Positions 32,841 to 45,048 are shown, counted from the stretch's first letter. The stretch: 64,000 nt of DNA from Phocoena phocoena (GCF_963924675.1 NC_089230.1:67454943-67518942); one strand, 5' to 3'. Notes: generated from the sequence alone by a model not told the origin. Made by a program: numbers and translations.

Positions 32841-34984
32841 CTGTGTTTGGGGTCTCCTTTTCTCAGGCTGCAGGTTTGTAGTTCCCTTTGGTTTTGGTGT
32901 CTGCCCCCAGTGGGTAAGGTTGGTTCAGTGGGTTGTGTAGGCGGAGGGGACTGGTGCCTGTGTTCTGGTGGGTGAGGCTGGATCTTGTCTTTCTGGTGGG
33001 CAGGTCCACGTCTGGTGGTGTGTTTTGGGGTGTCTGTGAACTTATTATGATTTTAGGCAACCTTTCTGCTAATGGGTGGGGTTGTGTTCCTGTCTTGTCA
33101 GTTGTTCTGCATAGAGTGTCCAGCACTGTAGCTTGCTGGTCATTGAGTGGAGGTGGGTCTTAGCGTTGAGGTGGAGATCTCTGGGAGAGCTTTCGCTGTT
33201 TGATATTACATGGGGCTGGGAGGTCTCTGGTGGATCAATGTCCTGAACATGGCTCTCCCACAGCAGAGGCTCAGGCCTGACACCCAGCTGAAGCACCAAG
33301 ACTCTGTCAGCCACCCAGCTCAGAAGAAAAGGGAGGAAAAAAAAAAAAGAATGAAAAATGAAATAAAATAGTTATTAAAATAAAAAATATTATTAAAAAT
33401 AAACAAATAAAAAAGTAAAAAAAAGCAAGAAAGAGAGCAACGAAACCAAAAAACATCCACCAATGGTAACAAGTGCTAAAAGCTATACTTTAAAAAAAAA
33501 AAAAAAAGGAAAGACAGAAAACCCTAGGACACATGGTAAAAGCAAAGCTATACAGACAAAATCACACAAAGAAGCATACACATACACACTCACAAAAGGA
33601 GAAAAAGGAAAAAATATATATATATTAAAAAAAAAAGGAAGAGAGAAACCAAATCAATAAACAAATCTACCATTGATAATAAGCTGTAAATACTAAACTA
33701 AGATAAACATAAAACCAGAAACAAATTAGATGCAGAAACTAAACCCGAAGTCTACAGTTGATCCCAAAGTCCATTGCCTCAATTTTGGGATGATTGTCTA
33801 TTCAGGTATTCCACAGATGCAGGTATTCCACAGATGCAGGGTACCTCAGTTTCATTGTGGAGATTTAATCTGCTGCTCCTGAGGCTGCATGGAGAGATTT
33901 CCCTTTCTCTTTGTTCGCATGGCTCCTGGGGTTCAGCTTCAGCTTTGGCCCCGCCTCTGCATGTAGGTCACCTGAGGACGTCTGTTCCCCACCCATACAG
34001 GACCAGCTTAAAGCAGCGGCTGCTTCAGGGGCTCTCGCTTACTCAGGCCGGTGTGGGGTGGGGGGAGGGAGGGGCATGGAATGCAGGGCGAGCCTGTGGC
34101 AGCAGAGGCCAGTGTGATGTACCAACAGCCTGAGGCACGCCATGTGTTCTCCTGGGGAAGTTGTCTCTGGATCTCGGGACCCTGGCAATGGTGGGCTGCA
34201 CAGGTTCCTGGGAGGGGAGGTGTGGATAGTAACTTGTGCTCGCACACAGGCTTCTTGGTGGCTGCAGCAGCAGCCTTAGTGTTTCATGCCCGTTGCTGGT
34301 GTCCACACTGATAGCCGTGGCTCGCACCCACCTCTGGAGCTCATTTAGGCGGTGCTCTGAATCCCCTCTCCTCACACACCCCAAAACAATGGTCTCTTGC
34401 CTCTTAGGTAGGTCCAGACTTTTTCTCAGACTCCCTCTCGGCTAGCTGGGGCTCACTAGTCCCCTTCAGGCTGTGTTCACGCTGCCAACCCCAGTCCTCT
34501 CCCTGGGATCCCACCTCTGAATCCTGAGCCTCAGCTCCCAGCCCCTACCTGTCCCAGCGGGTGAGCAGACAAGCCTCTCGGGCTGGTGAGTGCTGGTCTG
34601 CACCGATCCTCTGTGTGGGAATCTTTCTGATTTGCCCTCCTCACCCCCTGTTGCTGCTCTCTCCTCTGTGGCTCCGAAGATTTCCCCCCTGCCCACCCCC
34701 CGTCTCTGCCAGTGAAGGAGCTTCCTAGTGTGTGGAAACTTTTCCTCCACAGCTCCCTCCCCGAGGTGCAGGTCCCGTCCCCATTCTTTGTCTCCGTTTT
34801 TTCTGTTTTCTTTCGCCCTACCCAGGTACGTGGTATTTTCTTGCCTTTTGGGAGGTCTGAGGTCTTCTGCCAGCGTTCAGTAGGTGTTCTGTAGGAGTTT
34901 TTTCACATGTAGCTATATTTCTGATGTATTTGTGGGGAGGAAGGTGATCTCTACGTCTTACTCTTCTGCCATCTTGAAGCTATC
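32841..34984 (-). promoter_or_regulatory. L1-B long 5' UTR
   Basis: The first several hundred bases next to ORF1 resemble the L1-A 5' UTR. The outer part is additional: a strongly A-rich + strand block (33329-33760), then GC-rich sequence with CpGs (about 33880-34780), then the terminal motif near 34960-34984. A 17-bp tandem duplication, aggtattccacagatgc, lies at 33804-33820 and 33821-33837. L1 5' UTRs can hold sense and antisense promoters; an antisense start here would transcribe in the RNGTT direction. Confidence 0.6.
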
Positions 34985-34999
34985 GCTTTAGTTCTTTTA

Positions 35000-35400
35000 T
35001 ACATTAACTTTTTTCGTGTCTAATTCAGTACACACAAGTACAATTTTAAATTGTAGTAATAGTTATAGGGATCCTTGTCTTGTTCTTGATTTGTGTGGGA
35101 ATGCTTCTAGTGTTTCTTTAAAGTATTGTATGCTGTCTTTGAGTCTGAAATCTATTTTATCAGATTGAGCAAGTGAATGTTTGGTTCTATTTTACTGAGT
35201 CATTTTACTTTTAATCAAGAAAGGTATTCAGTGTTGTCCAATTGCTTTTTATCTACTATAGATAGAATACTGGTTTTTTTTTTTTTCTGCTTAGATTTGT
35301 TTATTTTATGTATTAAATGGAAATATATCCTAACACTGAAGCTTTCTTTTGTTCCTGGGATAAGCCCTACTTAATCTTAATATATTATTATTAATTGATT
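35000..35400 (-). mobile_element. Ancient L1 ORF2 remnant, antisense
   Basis: Diverged complement of the L1 RT region ('gatccttgtcttgttcttga', 'gggaatgcttctagtg'). It lies directly beyond the L1-B 5' end. Confidence 0.55.
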
Positions 35401-35560
35401 TTTTGAAAAAACTTTATTTTTGGAGCAGTTTTAGGTTCACAACAACATTGAAAGGAAGGTACAGAGACTTCTCATCTGCCTCTAGCCACCACACATGCAT
35501 AGCCATCTTGTTTGGTAAAGTCCACATTTTTTCTTTAATGTGACTAAGCCTGAACTGGGA
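35400..35560 (-). mobile_element. Ancient L1 3'-end-like repeat, antisense
   Basis: Resembles an old L1 3' UTR complement ('tttggagcagttttaggttc', 'ggtacagagacttctcatc'). Confidence 0.5.
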
Positions 35561-38370
35561 TTATTTCCCATTTGAAAAGTTCTGTTTCTGCTAAGTTATT
35601 TCTACTAAGTTGTCTTTCTTCATTTCCTGCTTGTCTGCCTCTCTCCACTTCTCCACACCTTTCCCTTAGGGGTAGTTAGTTATGTCCCCTGCAGGGTTGT
35701 ATGTAGTTAGGATGTAGTGGAATACCGTGCAAGGAGTCAATCTTGAATGGTTTTAGGAAATTATGCTTGATTAAAAAAAAATAAGCAAGACTCCATCCTC
35801 CTCTTTGATCTCACACACTCAAATTAAAAGAAAAAAAAAAGGAAAAGGAAAGGAAAAAGAAAAGACCTAATAATCTCTTAAAAGTTTCTAGCAATGAATT
35901 TATTGCTTTTCTCTGCTTGGAGTCGTTTTACTTTCTTGTGTCCAGTTTGACTGCTTTATTAAAATTCTGTGGAAAATATTTTTACAATGATTTATTTATT
36001 ACTGTTTTGAAAGTAAAATATTTGCTATGTAGGATGAAAGAGTAATGAATGTGAAGATCTCCTCTCTAATAACTGTTGAGAGGATTAAGCAGAGAATTAC
36101 GAAAGCTTTTTTTTTTTTTTTACTACATTTAATTTCAAGGGCATGTACTCATCTAGTTTAATAAGGATTTTATAAATATTCATCTATTATTTTCTTGCAT
36201 ACTTTGCTAGATAGGAAGTTTAGGTTTTATGTATGTATGTATTTCATCTGGCATTCAGATTTACTTTCTAGGTATTGCCTTTTCTTTCTTTTCTTAGTTT
36301 ATTCTTAAATATAAATTTATAGTTGTATGTCTAACACTAGTAGTTCATAAAGAAAATCTAGCCATAAAGTGTGTTATTTATATATATAAATGTTATATGA
36401 CTTTATCAGTGTTTTATTGTTTGTATCACAGTAAAAAAAAAAGTAGCTTTGAGAGTATGTTAGTATAACTGTGGTTGAAGAGAAGAAAAAAACCGTGCCT
36501 AAATGTGCAGAACTGTTCTTCACACATAGAGGTTCTCAATGATTATGCCTAATATTTTTATGTAATTACAGATATAATGGTGAAACTATTTTGGTTTAAA
36601 GGCAGACACAAGATGAAATGAGGCTAACTTTATATATTCTCATATTTCTGGTGTTTATTTTTGTATTATCTAGTCTGTTAATATGTCATTCATCATTGAA
36701 ATTGAATATGGCCTGATGGATCGTTTCAATCTCATTCATTTACCATTTCAGAGGAGAATTTAAGAAAATCACCGTAATGCATAATAAAGAGAATTCTTAA
36801 TTTCTTTGGTATAGTGAGCCTCAAGATTTATTGTCCCAGGAAACTTCTTTTGGGGTAGTAAATCTTGTTCACTGAAGCATGCAGAAATCATTATATCTGG
36901 TGCCAAATATATTTTAAACATTTCTATGGACTCATAATTGTTATATGGGGAAATTTCTATATGTTTGCTCAGTATAAGAGCTTAAAAATTTTTTTACAAT
37001 TAACATCCAGGAGATAGGTATTGGTAGATTCAGAAGAAAAAATAATTATTGGCCTCTAAAGTGATTACGAGGCAGTTCCTTTTCTAAAAAAATCTGATAA
37101 ATTATTCTAACCAACTGTGGTTGTGAATTTACTACAGGTTAACAAGGGCACAGGGTTGACTTATCATACAAGTGTCTTCAATTTCAGCTGAACACTTTTT
37201 TTTTTAAGTGTATAACTCTTATCAATGTGAGCCAGTATTTTGGTATTAATGTCTGACCTAGTAGTTTTATTAGAATTTTAAAATGAAAGATTGAAGTTAA
37301 ATAATAGCCTTTGCCCTTTCTAGTTGCATAGAAAATTAAGTGAGCCTTCTATTGATCATTGTTGAAATGATGGAGGGTACTTAGTTCCAGCACAAGTAAC
37401 TTTTATAGTAGTACATCTTTTTTTTCTAAAGAAAAAAAATTCACTGCCCTCATCACATTGCTTGAAGAGTAGATAATTAACACTTTCAGACTTTCTTGAA
37501 ACCTGGAATTTGTGTTTCAGTTCTCCCTCAAGAACTGAAAAGATGATTATAAATTAGAATGGACTTGGAGACATGGTTGTGAAAATGTAATCTTTTGAGT
37601 GGATTAGGAAAACCAGGGACATACATTTTTTAGTTAGATTGTGTTTCTTGGTTATCGAACACACATCTAGTCATTTTTATACCCCAAATAGAGCCAGTCT
37701 TACCAAAAGTAAAATATAAAAAAATGTGTCATTGTTGAAGGATTGCAATAAAATTTTAAAATAATTACAAAATTTCTAGGAAAATGGACTTGGGGCTCCT
37801 TATTTTATGTGCTTTACTACTTATGGCAGTAGTAAATATATTTGAATATATATTGTATAATGTTTAGTCATAGAAATTTAGTCTGTGATGATGACCTCAC
37901 AGGGTGCAAGTGAAGCACTAAAGAACTTGATTGGATTGTAGGGTCACAGATTAATCCTAATATGTGGCCTAATCCTGTCAATCTAATTAATTGGGTGTGG
38001 TTTTACAAATACTTTCAGAAGTCACTTTAGAGAAGCCTTAAACTCCTCAGTTCCAGCATTCTTGCTAATAAGGCTTAAGATTCTGAAGACAAATACATGA
38101 GAACAAATTGTAAATCATAGGTGTGATTCTGGTGCATGGATAATCTTCCTTGACTTGTGACAGGGTTACGGCATCATAGCAGCTTAGCTTAGCCAACGTT
38201 AAATGTGCTCAGAACATTTACATTAGCTTGCAATTGGACAGAATCATACAACACAAAGCCTATTTTTAAATAAAGTGTTGAATAGCTTATGTAATTTATT
38301 GAGTACTGTTTCAAAAGTGAAAAACAGAATGGTTGTGTAGGTACATAAGAGTTCTACGTGTATAAGTTGT
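35560..38370 (+). other. Long intron stretch without recognised repeats
   Basis: About 2.8 kb of AT-rich sequence in which I recognise no exon, RNA gene, SINE or LINE. There is an A-rich patch at 35775-35865. It is the longest such gap in the window. Confidence 0.5.
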
Positions 38371-38580
38371 TTACCCTCATGATGACGTGGCTGACTGAGA
38401 GCTGTGGCTAGCTGCCACTGCCAGCATCACCAGAGAGTATTGTACTGTATTTTGCTAACCTGGGAAAAGGGGAAAAGCTCAGAATTCAAAGTACAGTTTC
38501 TAGTGAATGTGTATCGCTTTCAGACCATCATAAAGTTGAAAAGTAAGTAGAACCATCATAAGTTGGGGACTGGCTGTATC
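38370..38580. mobile_element. DNA-transposon-like remnant
   Basis: The right end reads 'tgtatcgctttcagaccatc' then 'gtagaaccatcataagttgg' and 'ggactggctgta', similar to terminal regions of Tigger-type mariner elements as I remember them. Family not certain. Confidence 0.4.
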
Positions 38581-39174
38581 TTGTTCTGCAGCATTAAGTA
38601 ATGAAGTTTCATAAGGTTATCAGAGGACTCTCTTGTTCACCCAGAACCATGTTTTCTGTACCTTGTTTTACCAAATAAGATGCTATTAATTATAAGACCA
38701 TTCCCTTATTTTATGTACCACTGGATTTGAGAGACCTCTGCTGATTAAAATATGCTATATCATCAATTGTAAGATATGTCTTGTTTTCAGAGATGTGAAA
38801 AAATATGGGCTGTGAAAAAGGCAAGTATATCTTTCCTGATAGAGAGAGGGACTCCATATTTTCTCCATGCTAGCTCATAAAATTGGTTCAAATAAACCAG
38901 GTGTTTGAATAGATTAGGCTGAGATCAGAGCATCTATTTGTTTTTTACTTTGTTTTCCACCAGTGTGTGCCATCAGTCTTGCTTACATTGTTGAACATGT
39001 GTGGAGGTTAGTGGGATATTTAAATGAAGTTTATATGAACACATGGAATGTGGCTATCATAAGTATGATGTGCAGAAGAAACATTTAAGAACAATGGTCA
39101 TAATCAGAGCAATGTTGTGTAGCCAGCGTTTTCTGGGAAGCAATAGTGTACGCTTACTATAGAAGACCAGTGTA

Positions 39175-39400
39175 GAATATGGTTGACCCTTGAATTTCAC
39201 AGGGGTTAGGGGCCCTGACTCTCTGTGGAGTCAAAAATTCCAGTATAACTTTATAGTTGATCCTCTGTTCTACATCCTTGGATTCAACCACCCACGGGTC
39301 GTATAGTACTGTAGTACATATTTATTGAAAAATATCCACATATAAGTGGACCTGCAGGATGGTGGCACACATGAAGAAGAAGACCATGACCCAAGTGCTA
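39175..39400. mobile_element. Interspersed repeat, family unassigned
   Basis: Starts 'ggttgacccttgaatttcac' and includes a 'ggggttaggggcc' box and 'tatttattgaaaaatatcc', a known type of mammalian DNA-transposon-like repeat that I cannot name with confidence. Confidence 0.4.
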
Positions 39401-39807
39401 AAGTCCTTGTTGTGAGTTTGATAGATGGCATTGAAAAATTAGGGTTAAAGTTAGAGTAGCTGGTGGATATGACCAGAGGATTAGGACTCTTTATACAAAA
39501 GCAGAAAGTAAAGTCTTGGAAATAGCTGTAAATTGCTATGAGAGTCTACCATTGGGATGAGGATTATGTGGAGGCATGTGTATATTAGTTGCATGAGCTC
39601 TTTAAGCACCCCTTTTAGAAGTTGCTCTTTTCATTCTTTCTTCTTGGGGCTCTTTAATCCGTGAGCCCCACCTGGCCTTCTCTGTTACTGTATCTGTTAG
39701 TGTACTAGACTCTTCCTACTTCAAACCTTCCCCTTAACATCCTTTTCTTTTCTGTAGTCTATTTGAAATGCTAAGAAGTCATTTTAGAAAAAAAAGATGA
39801 TTTATAT

Positions 39808-40008
39808 CAGTTGTCCCCAACCTTTTTGGCACTGTCTGGAAGACAGTTTTTCCACAGACACGGGGTGGGGAGGTGGAGGGGGTGGGGGATGGCTCAGGCA
39901 GTAATGTGGACGACGGGGAGCGATGGGGAGCGGCAGATGAAGCTTCTAGCTTGCCCACTGCTCACCTCCGCTGTGCGGCCTGGTCCCCAGGGGTGGAGAC
40001 CCCTAATT
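39808..40008. mobile_element. hAT-type DNA transposon remnant, internally deleted
   Basis: Begins 'gttgtccccaacctttttgg' and ends 'ccaggggtggagacccctaa', matching the two ends of a non-autonomous hAT element with the middle missing. It is GC-rich (gcgatggggagcggcagatg) against the AT-rich intron. Confidence 0.65.
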
Positions 40009-40029
40009 CGTATTACCCCCTTTTTCTTC

Positions 40030-40805
40030 TAAAAGTTTACAAAAGTATACTTTTGGGGGATACTTAAGGTAAGGAAGAACAGTACTCTAAATATTAAATA
40101 TTTGCTCTAGTTTACAGGTGTTATAATAACAGCTGTATATTTCTGAATTAAAATCTTACGGTAATTTGCCATGTTTGTTGAATTATAAACCAAAAGAAAA
40201 TACGTTGAAGACATTAAAGGAATAGTATCATTATCTTTTTTGAACTCTTTAGTGTGGATGTAATTTTACCCATCCACAAACAAATTTAACTGAAGTCTAC
40301 TTCTATATACTGTGAACCTGAAAAGGAAAGAAAATGGTCACATAAATGGTTTTGGAGATCTAAGTAGTATTCTCTTTAAAAAAGAATGATTAAACTTTGC
40401 AAAATTGTATTTATTACTGGTTTTAGGAGAGACCAACTTAATTTCATTAAAGTTATTCTCAGTATGTATTTACCAAAATTAAGCAATAAATATAGTGCTT
40501 TTCTGAGTTCTAAGGCCTTCTAGTAAATTATCAAACCTGTGGGAGTCCCTGGGGGATTAAGTTTTTTGCATTAAAATGGCAAACAGTTTTAAACTGTGTT
40601 ACCATACACATAATGAATTGGTAGCTAATTTCATAGCCTTATTTTATCAATAAATGTGCATTAATCTTTAGGATGAGTGGATTTGGTTCCACACGGATGA
40701 AATAAAGTTAAGTTATGCTTCTGGTTAACCTGACACTTTGAGCTTATTTGCTTAATCTATTGACTTTTTAAATGATAGTATATTTGACTATGTTTTTAGG
40801 TGCTT
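40030..40805 (+). other. Intron sequence, nothing recognised
   Basis: AT-rich; no gene or clear repeat seen. Confidence 0.5.
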
Positions 40806-40819
40806 AAAATACAGTAACA

Positions 40820-41026
40820 GGGCTTCCCTGGTGGTGCAGTGGTTGAGGGTCCGCCTGCCGATGCAGGGGTCGCGGGTTCGTGACCCGGTCTGGGAGGATC
40901 CCACGTGCCGCAGAGCAGCTGGGCCCGTGAGCCATGGCCGCTGGGCCTGTGCGTCTGGAGCCTGTGCTCCGTGGCACAGCAGTGAGAGGCCCGCGTACTG
41001 CAAAAAAAATAAAATAAAATAAAACA
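40820..41026 (+). mobile_element. CHR-type SINE, short form, with TSD
   Basis: The only complete short form on the + strand, with an (AAAAT)n tail. Flanks aaaatacagtaaca (40806-40819) and aaaatacaggaaca (41027-41040) differ at one base. Confidence 0.9.
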
Positions 41027-41439
41027 AAAATACAGGAACAATTAGGTGTGATACTTAACCTCACAGAGATTACATTTGAATAGAGGAAGTTAAACTGTTA
41101 AATGTCGAATCAGCTTACTTCTGTACAGACAGAATGTTTTAAAACTGTAGGCTGCGGGAGCACAGTCAACCTTGTATGACTTTGACCTATAAATGTGTTG
41201 TATGCACTTGGAAAAGGAAAGTATTTTCTCCTATTGTTGGGTACAGTGTTCTATAAAATGTCAAATAGGTCACGTTGTTTCATTGTTGTTACAGTCCTCC
41301 ATATTCTTTCTGGTTTTCTGTCTGCGTGTTGTAAGTATTTTTAAGACATCTTTACTGTTGCTCTTTGATTCCTCATTCTCTTCCTCCTGACCCCTGCCAC
41401 CCCAACATCTCCCCTTTTGCCTTTTTGTATTTCAGTTGG

Positions 41440-42800
41440 AAAAAGTGCTACACTCTTTTCTTCTTCAAGTTCAGTGATTCTTTCCTTTGTTCTATCCAGT
41501 CAGTGGATAATCCCATTGATTGTCATTCCCATTGATTAGCATTCTTTTTCTTTGATATTATGTTTTTATTTCTTGCATTTCCACTTGTCTTATTTTTTAT
41601 TATTTTCAACTTTTTGGTGAAATTCCACGTTTGCTTATGCATGTTTTCCACCTTTTCCTTTAAAATGTTAAAGTTATTTTAAAATCTTTGTTTGATATTT
41701 CCAAAATATGGGCCATCCCTATGTTTTTTTCTATTGACTGCCTTATCTATTGAATGTAGGTCATTTTCTTCTTGCTTTGTATGTGTGTGTGGTAATTTTT
41801 GATTGGATGCTGGGCATTTTTTTCTGTATGAACAATGTATACTGAGGTAGATGTCTTTGTGCTTAGTAATGGGTGAACCTCTCCTTTAAGTTTAATAAGC
41901 TTCATTTGCTGGAGGCGGGGTTAGTGGTTGAATAATCTGTATTTAACATGGGTTTGTATTGCTATATAGTTATCTTCTGTGCTCCGAAGACTTCAGATTC
42001 CTTAAGCAGATAACTTCTGTTACTTGAGCTTATTGAGAGAACTGGAGTATAAAATGGGTTTTCTCCAGTGTTCCTGCTTCACTTGTAGCTTTCAGTGGGC
42101 TCTGCTTGCCTATACCACATAGTGGTCTATTTTTGTGCTCTTGCATTCTCCTTCATATGTAATCGACTGTTTCTTGTCACTCAGTGCCTGATTTGTGCAG
42201 ACTGTGGGGTTTTGTTAATTTTCCTCCTCAAGCCTTGCTGTTAAGCAGACCCTGAGCACCTGAGTCTCAGGGATGGGTTTCCCCTCAGTGGGCTGACCTC
42301 TCCCTCTTGGCAGCTGAATTTTGCCTTGCATAAGTGGGATGTTTTGGCAGGAGCAAGTTTTTCTCCTTTTTATCAATATAATATCCTTGGACCAAGGCTG
42401 TTTCTGGAACTGTGTGTAGCTGCAGACGACTTTATCCTCAGATGGCCTTTACTTCATATCAGGAAGGGTCTGGAAAGGATCTTATGTCTGTTTGCAACTA
42501 AGGTGAGGCTTTCTCATCTTTCTTGTCCTACCCCTGATCTTTCCTGTGAATCCTGATAGAAACCTGGGGAATAGAGCTAGTGAGTAGGTTTGGAGTCCTC
42601 TTGTGTTTGGAGCTTCCAGGGATTCTATACTGTTATACTAACCCACACTTGGTTTTTAAGAATTGATCAAACTTTCAGTTTTTCTTTGTACCCACTTTTG
42701 TGGCAGCCATTTTTTCCTCTTATGCTCTTCCAAAGGTGAATGGGTTCATGTGTCTCATCTTTCTTTGGAGGGCCTGGGATTCAGTTTACCTGATTTTGTG
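41440..42800 (-). mobile_element. Ancient L1 5'-region remnant, antisense
   Basis: Shares with 10590-12090 the 'ggtaatttttgattggatgc' block and the surrounding order of motifs. No intact reading frame. Borders approximate. Confidence 0.45.
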
Positions 42801-42944
42801 GAAACCTCAACACTCTAAACCTTAACAAAAGCTATGATTTTATAGATTGTGTGCTTTTAAAAAATTTATTGTCAGGTTAGACATATTTTACACCGTAAGT
42901 AAAGGTGGAACTTTCCCATAAAAAGCTTTTAAAAGATAACCTTA

Positions 42945-43294
42945 GGGGCTTCCCTGGTGGCGCAGTGGTTAAGAATCCATCTGCCAGTGCAGGGTACATG
43001 GGTTCGATCCCTGGTACAGGAAGATCCCACATGCCATGGAGCAACAAAGCCTGTGCGCCACTAGCTCGCGAGCCACAACTACTGAGTGCGTGTGACTAGA
43101 GCCCATGCTCCACAACAAGAGGAGCCACTGCAATGAGAAACCCATGCACCGCAACGAAGAGTGGCCCCCCGTGGCCGCAACTAGAGAAAGCCTGTGCACA
43201 GCAATGAAGACCCAACACAGCCATAAAGAAAGAAAGAAAGAAAGGAAGGAAGGCAGGAAGGAAGGAAAGAAAGAAAGGAAGAGGAAAAAAAAAG
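42945..43294 (+). mobile_element. CHR-type SINE, long form, with expanded GAAA/GGAA tail
   Basis: Long-form body starting ggggcttccctggtggcgc. The tail has turned into a (GAAA)n/(GGAA)n tract (about 43226-43290). The 10-bp duplication gataacctta is at 42935-42944 and 43295-43304. Confidence 0.9.
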
Positions 43295-43309
43295 GATAAC
43301 CTTAAAGAT

Positions 43310-43890
43310 GGTGAACACTTTGAAGATTATGAATACAGACCTAAGGAATGGATGAGGGGGGAAAAACTTTGCTAATGTTATTCAGACGGTACTTGTAGCT
43401 TAAGATAACATCTGTAGTGACAGTCTCATGTATAATTTGAAGTATGCTATAACTCAGAGATAGCAGTGAAAATAATGGAAATGTGTTAAGTGACTTTAAG
43501 TATTGGCTCTAACGATAAAGACACTGATATAGAGAAGATGCTCATAACAAGTTTGGATAAATTTTCTTTCAGGAATTATGATTGGAAAAAAGCAATATTT
43601 TAAATTTAACATATTATTTTATATATGTGATTTCTAATATGAATAAATGAATTATATATATTTATTACATAAATCAAGAAAATTTTTAGATTTTATCGCT
43701 GAAAAAAAACTTCCCTCCACCCCAAGAATTTTACCTCCTTTGTTTGTATCTTACTCATATAGTACATGCTACAATACATTTAAAGTCTGTATTTTTAAAT
43801 GATGATTGGAGGACCTATATACATGGGAAGTTTCAGAAGTCTTTGGGGCATTTGTTTCAGAGAGTCAGAGACTTTCTCTGGTTATTTCCT
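43310..43890 (+). other. Intron sequence with a possible worn L1 3' end
   Basis: Nothing coding seen. 43690-43870 has the look of an old L1 3' end ('cccaagaattttacctcc'), not secure. Confidence 0.4.
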
Positions 43891-43902
43891 TTTTTTTTTT
43901 CA

Positions 43903-44213
43903 AATAAATTTATTTATTTTATTTATTTATTTCTGACTGTGTTGGGTCTTCGTTGCTGCACGCAGGCTTTCTCTAGCTGTGGCGGGCAGGGGCCACTCTT
44001 CGTTGTGGTGTGCAGGCTTCTCATTGCCGTGGCTTCTCTTGTTGCGGAGCACGGGCTCTAGGCGCATGAGCTTCAGTAGTTGTGGCACGCGGGCTCATAG
44101 TGCACGGGCTTAGTTGCTCTGCAGCATGTGGGATCTTTCCAGACCAGGGATGGAACCCGTGCCCCCTGCATTGGCAGGCAGATTCTTAACCACTGTGCCA
44201 CCAGGGAAGTCCC
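43903..44213 (-). mobile_element. CHR-type SINE, long form
   Basis: Minus-strand long form with a (TTTA)n tail complement at 43905-43935 and ccaccagggaagtcc at the right end. No clear target-site duplication could be assigned. Confidence 0.88.
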
Positions 44214-44264
44214 CTATTTTCTTATTTTTAATTAAAGTCTGATTGAAATCTGTTCTGAGTGATG

Positions 44265-44460
44265 TTACTTTTTTAGCTGTCTGACTTGAAGCTAGTCACT
44301 TAATTGCTGATGGTCTCAGTTTCCTTTTCTGGTGAAGTGAATAGTAATATAAAATTAAAAATTATACATCTCATGAGGAGTTGTGTGTTTTGAATGATGT
44401 ACATATATTAAGAACCAAGCACAACAACACTTTGTAGTAGGTCTTTAATATATGCTAGGT
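44265..44460 (+). mobile_element. MIR-like SINE, degraded
   Basis: Core-like 'gactgaagctagtcacttaa' region (approximate), 'ctcagtttccttttctgg', and an end reading 'gtaggtctttaatatatgct'. Consistent with an old MIR. Confidence 0.5.
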
Positions 44461-44835
44461 AATATTGTAAATGTATTAAGTAAAGAAAGAAATATTGTCT
44501 AGAGTAATCAATAAGCAGTAAAACGAGTGAAAACAAGCAGTATTCTTTTGACCTAAGAAGTTTCATAGTCCCTTAAATTCTCTGATTCTTAAAAAGTTAG
44601 AGTAAAATAAAAAAGGAAGTTACTTGCATTTCTGCAGCAGGTAACATCATGTTATCTAGAGTCTTGCCAACACTATACTTTATACTGTTAACTTTATATA
44701 TACTTTATCTACAGGGACGGTCCAGTATATGAATGGGAGAAAGATGGTCTAAGAATGGAAAAGCTATGTTTACTTGCTGTAAATGATGTACTTACTATAA
44801 AAGAACAAATTGTTTAACCTTTGAAAAGTGTTTTT

Positions 44836-45048
44836 TTTTTTTTTTTTTTTTTTTTTGCGGTATGTGGGCCTCTCACTGTTGCGGCCTCTCCCATTGCGGA
44901 GCACAGGCTCCGGACGCGCAGGCTCAGTGGCCATGGCTCACAGGCCCAGCCGCTCCGCGGCATGTGGGATCTTCCTGGACCGGGGCACGAACCCATGTCC
45001 CCTGCATCGACAGGCGGACTCTCACCCACTGCGCCACCAGGGAAGCCC
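44836..45048 (-). mobile_element. CHR-type SINE, short form, perfect TSD
   Basis: Short form after a poly(T) run; body nearly identical to the other short copies. The 14-bp duplication tgaaaagtgttttt is perfect at 44822-44835 and 45049-45062, suggesting a relatively recent insertion. Confidence 0.93.

Larger units (their letters stand above)
27720..34984 (-). mobile_element. LINE-1 copy B, near full length, antisense to RNGTT
   Basis: About 7.2 kb on the minus strand: 3' UTR (about 27722-28080), ORF2 (about 28100-31880), decayed ORF1 (about 31940-32840) and a 5' UTR of about 2.1 kb ending at a 'cttctgccatcttgaagc' complement, which is typical of an L1 5' terminus. A candidate TSD pair is gctttactctttt (from 27554) and gctttagttctttt (34985-34998), imperfect. 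Against L1-A, aligned ORF2 sequence is nearly identical, including an 85-base exact match (18044-18128 with 30269-30353). Confidence 0.92.

Noticed and set aside
33880..34760. CpG-island promoter or GC-rich gene
   Set aside because: The GC-rich block falls inside the 5' UTR of L1-B, between its ORF1 and the L1 5' end; overlapping frames there have no recognisable product.
39350..39630. Possible processed pseudogene after the 39175 repeat
   Set aside because: The stretch starting near 'atgaagaagaagaccatgac' looked gene-like, but no product could be recognised and no poly(A) tail or target-site duplication was found.
43226..43290. CRISPR-like or satellite repeat
   Set aside because: It is the GAAA/GGAA tail of a SINE, with no spacer structure. 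The genome is mammalian.
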